Shown here: in pieces, positions 63,141 to 64,000 of the stretch
Layout of the letters: every line of letters begins with the position of its first letter
How positions within the stretch are numbered: position 1 is the stretch's first letter
From: Geomonas oryzae
GTDB lineage: Bacteria; Desulfobacterota; Desulfuromonadia; Geobacterales; Geobacteraceae
Direction: 5' to 3'
DNA length: 64,000 nt
Assembly: GCF_004117875.1 (NCBI RefSeq)
Contig: NZ_RAHW01000002.1
Span: forward strand, 762,389-826,388
Position numbers and translations under genes: made by a program
The notes under the pieces: model-generated
The model's input: the letters and a program-made list of their open reading frames with translations, nothing else
The model's database searches: none
What the model was told of the DNA's origin: nothing

Positions 63141-63740
63141 TCAAAGGTTCTTTTCAACGACGACGCCGCCGGAAACCACGAACTTGACCGCGTCCTCCAC
63201 CGTCATGCCGCAGTCCTGGACCTCGCCCTCATGGAAAAAGAGCGCGAATCCGGAGGTCGGATTCGGCATGGTCGGCACGTACACCACAACCAGCCTCTCG
63301 CCGTCATGCTCGACCTCAGCGGTCACGAAGCCGACGGCGCGCACCCCCTTGCGCGGCCACTCAACGAACACGGCACGACGATAGGAGGTCTTGCCGTCCT
63401 TGAAAACCTGGGTGAGCTGCTTGCTCGAGCCGTAGATCGACTTCACCAGGGGGATGCGGGAAAAGAGGTCGTCCCACCACCTGAGGATCCTGGTTCCCAT
63501 CACGTTGGTGGCGAGAAGCCCGGAAAGGTAGATGACGATCACCCCGGTCAGCATGCCGAGGCCGGGAATGTAAGTGTGGTCGTTGATCAGGGCGGTGAGC
63601 AACGAATCGAGGTACGAACCGAGGATACCGTCCGCGAAGTTGAACAGGAACTTCAGGATGAAAATGGTGATGCCCAGGGGAACGACCACGAACAGGCCCG
63701 TGATGAAGCGCCCCTTGAAATGTTTGATGAGTTTTTCCAT
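63141..63740 (-). CDS. DUF502-family membrane protein
   Basis: A 199-residue inner-membrane protein with two hydrophobic segments (about 13-38 and 57-79). A soluble domain follows, starting RIPLVKSIYGSSKQLTQVF and ending with VPTMPNPTSGFALFF, the DUF502 core signature. The family is widely distributed and its function is unclear; proposed links are with membrane trafficking or transport. GGAGG precedes the ATG. Confidence 0.9.
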   Translation of the reverse strand: MEKLIKHFKGRFITGLFVVVPLGITIFILKFLFNFADGILGSYLDSLLTALINDHTYIPGLGMLTGVIVIYLSGLLATNVMGTRILRWWDDLFSRIPLVKSIYGSSKQLTQVFKDGKTSYRRAVFVEWPRKGVRAVGFVTAEVEHDGERLVVVYVPTMPNPTSGFALFFHEGEVQDCGMTVEDAVKFVVSGGVVVEKNL

Positions 63741-63855
63741 TGCGCCTCCTATCTTCCGTCTGCGTTATGCTACAAAAGCGGCTGAAATGTCAACGACCTT
63801 TCCCCCCGTGGCGGATCTTCATCCCGGAATTCCGTGGAGCCGACGGCCCCGGCGT

Positions 63856-63873
63856 CCCCCCCTTTGCGAAGGG
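63856..63873. repeat. Truncated C/G-rich repeat at an insertion junction
   Basis: The C-run, TTTGCGAA and the first G bases of the dispersed repeat are present, but the G-run stops at the left end of the IS element, so the repeat is interrupted. Confidence 0.65.
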
Positions 63874-64000
63874 TGTATAGACCGGAGACATAGGTTACAC
63901 ATGTTCGGAGACATGGGTGACACTTATTACCAAGAAGTGACTTTCCTCTTTGGAGGTGGGCATGCCTTGGCAAGAGGTGACAACCATGACCCTCAGGGCA
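63874..64000 (+). mobile_element. Left end of an IS481-like insertion sequence
   Basis: The end begins TGTATAGACCGGAGACAT and holds two copies of a 17-bp direct repeat, GGAGACATAGGTTACAC and GGAGACATGGGTGACAC (63884-63900 and 63907-63923). A transposase start follows. Such repeated GGAGACAT...GACAC ends are typical of IS481-type elements. The element continues past the window, so its right end is not seen. Confidence 0.7.
63962..64000 (+). CDS. IS481-like transposase, N-terminal fragment (cut by window edge)
   Basis: Only 13 residues are visible, MPWQEVTTMTLRA, in frame to the end of the window. The MPW-x-E start is characteristic of IS481 transposases, which begin with a helix-turn-helix before the DDE domain. 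GGAGG stands six bases before the ATG. Assignment rests on this short start plus the terminal repeats. Confidence 0.65.
   Translation, partial: MPWQEVTTMTLRA

Overview
The window looks like a chromosomal segment of a high-GC deltaproteobacterium of the Geobacter/Geomonas group. The grounds are a citrate synthase of the eukaryote-like type known from Geobacteraceae, many hybrid histidine kinases with response regulators, a modE-tupABC tungstate locus, DUF-type genes typical of that lineage, and several families of short dispersed palindromic repeats. This placement is an inference from gene content; no rRNA or tRNA gene was seen.

Layout. 1-2.8 kb: 3' end of phoU, a tandem universal stress protein and, on the opposite strand, pstS behind a probable Pho box. 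2.8-7.0 kb: an arsenic island, arsR-arsC-acr3-arsP-like permease-thioredoxin-periplasmic thioredoxin-CcdA-like protein, with the same ArsR-type palindrome in front of arsR and of arsC. 7.3-10.7 kb: a degenerate NifU/IscU-like protein, a GapN-like aldehyde dehydrogenase, a ferritin-like protein, and a DUF2442-HTH gene whose DUF4160 partner is frameshifted. 11-18.5 kb: a GlxA-type regulator, DUF2917, a half-size EamA protein, two large hybrid kinases and MntP. 18.5-22.6 kb: DUF2845, then modE followed by tupABC. 22.8-33.8 kb: a minus-strand glycan cluster of two epimerases (one fused to a glycoside-hydrolase-like domain), alcohol dehydrogenase, Gfo/Idh oxidoreductase, four glycosyltransferases and a methyltransferase, interrupted by dispersed and tandem repeats. 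34.3-39.5 kb: treZ, a glycogen debranching enzyme and a CPA1 antiporter in one tight operon.

39.5-49.4 kb: small envelope proteins, a UDG-like protein without its usual metal-site motifs, a zinc phospholipase C-like protein, coaBC, an MBL hydrolase, a YhaM-like nuclease, an FAD oxidoreductase and a group of signalling proteins. 49.6-54.9 kb: a likely operon ndk-rlmN-mtnP-pfkB-TPR lipoprotein-rodZ-like. 55-57.9 kb: a small lipoprotein, an unassigned structured-RNA candidate, an AMMECR1 protein and gltA behind repeated GTATAC motifs. 58-64 kb: an M24 peptidase, an acyl-CoA ligase, a D-2-hydroxyacid dehydrogenase bracketed by direct repeats, a DUF502 protein, and the left end of an IS481-like element inserted in a dispersed repeat.

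No CRISPR array, prophage or classical defence island is visible. The most unusual items are the glycosidase-epimerase fusion and its cluster, the degenerate Fe-S scaffold, the twin ars operators with an apparently leaderless arsR, the structured-RNA candidate at 55.4 kb, and the repeat families.
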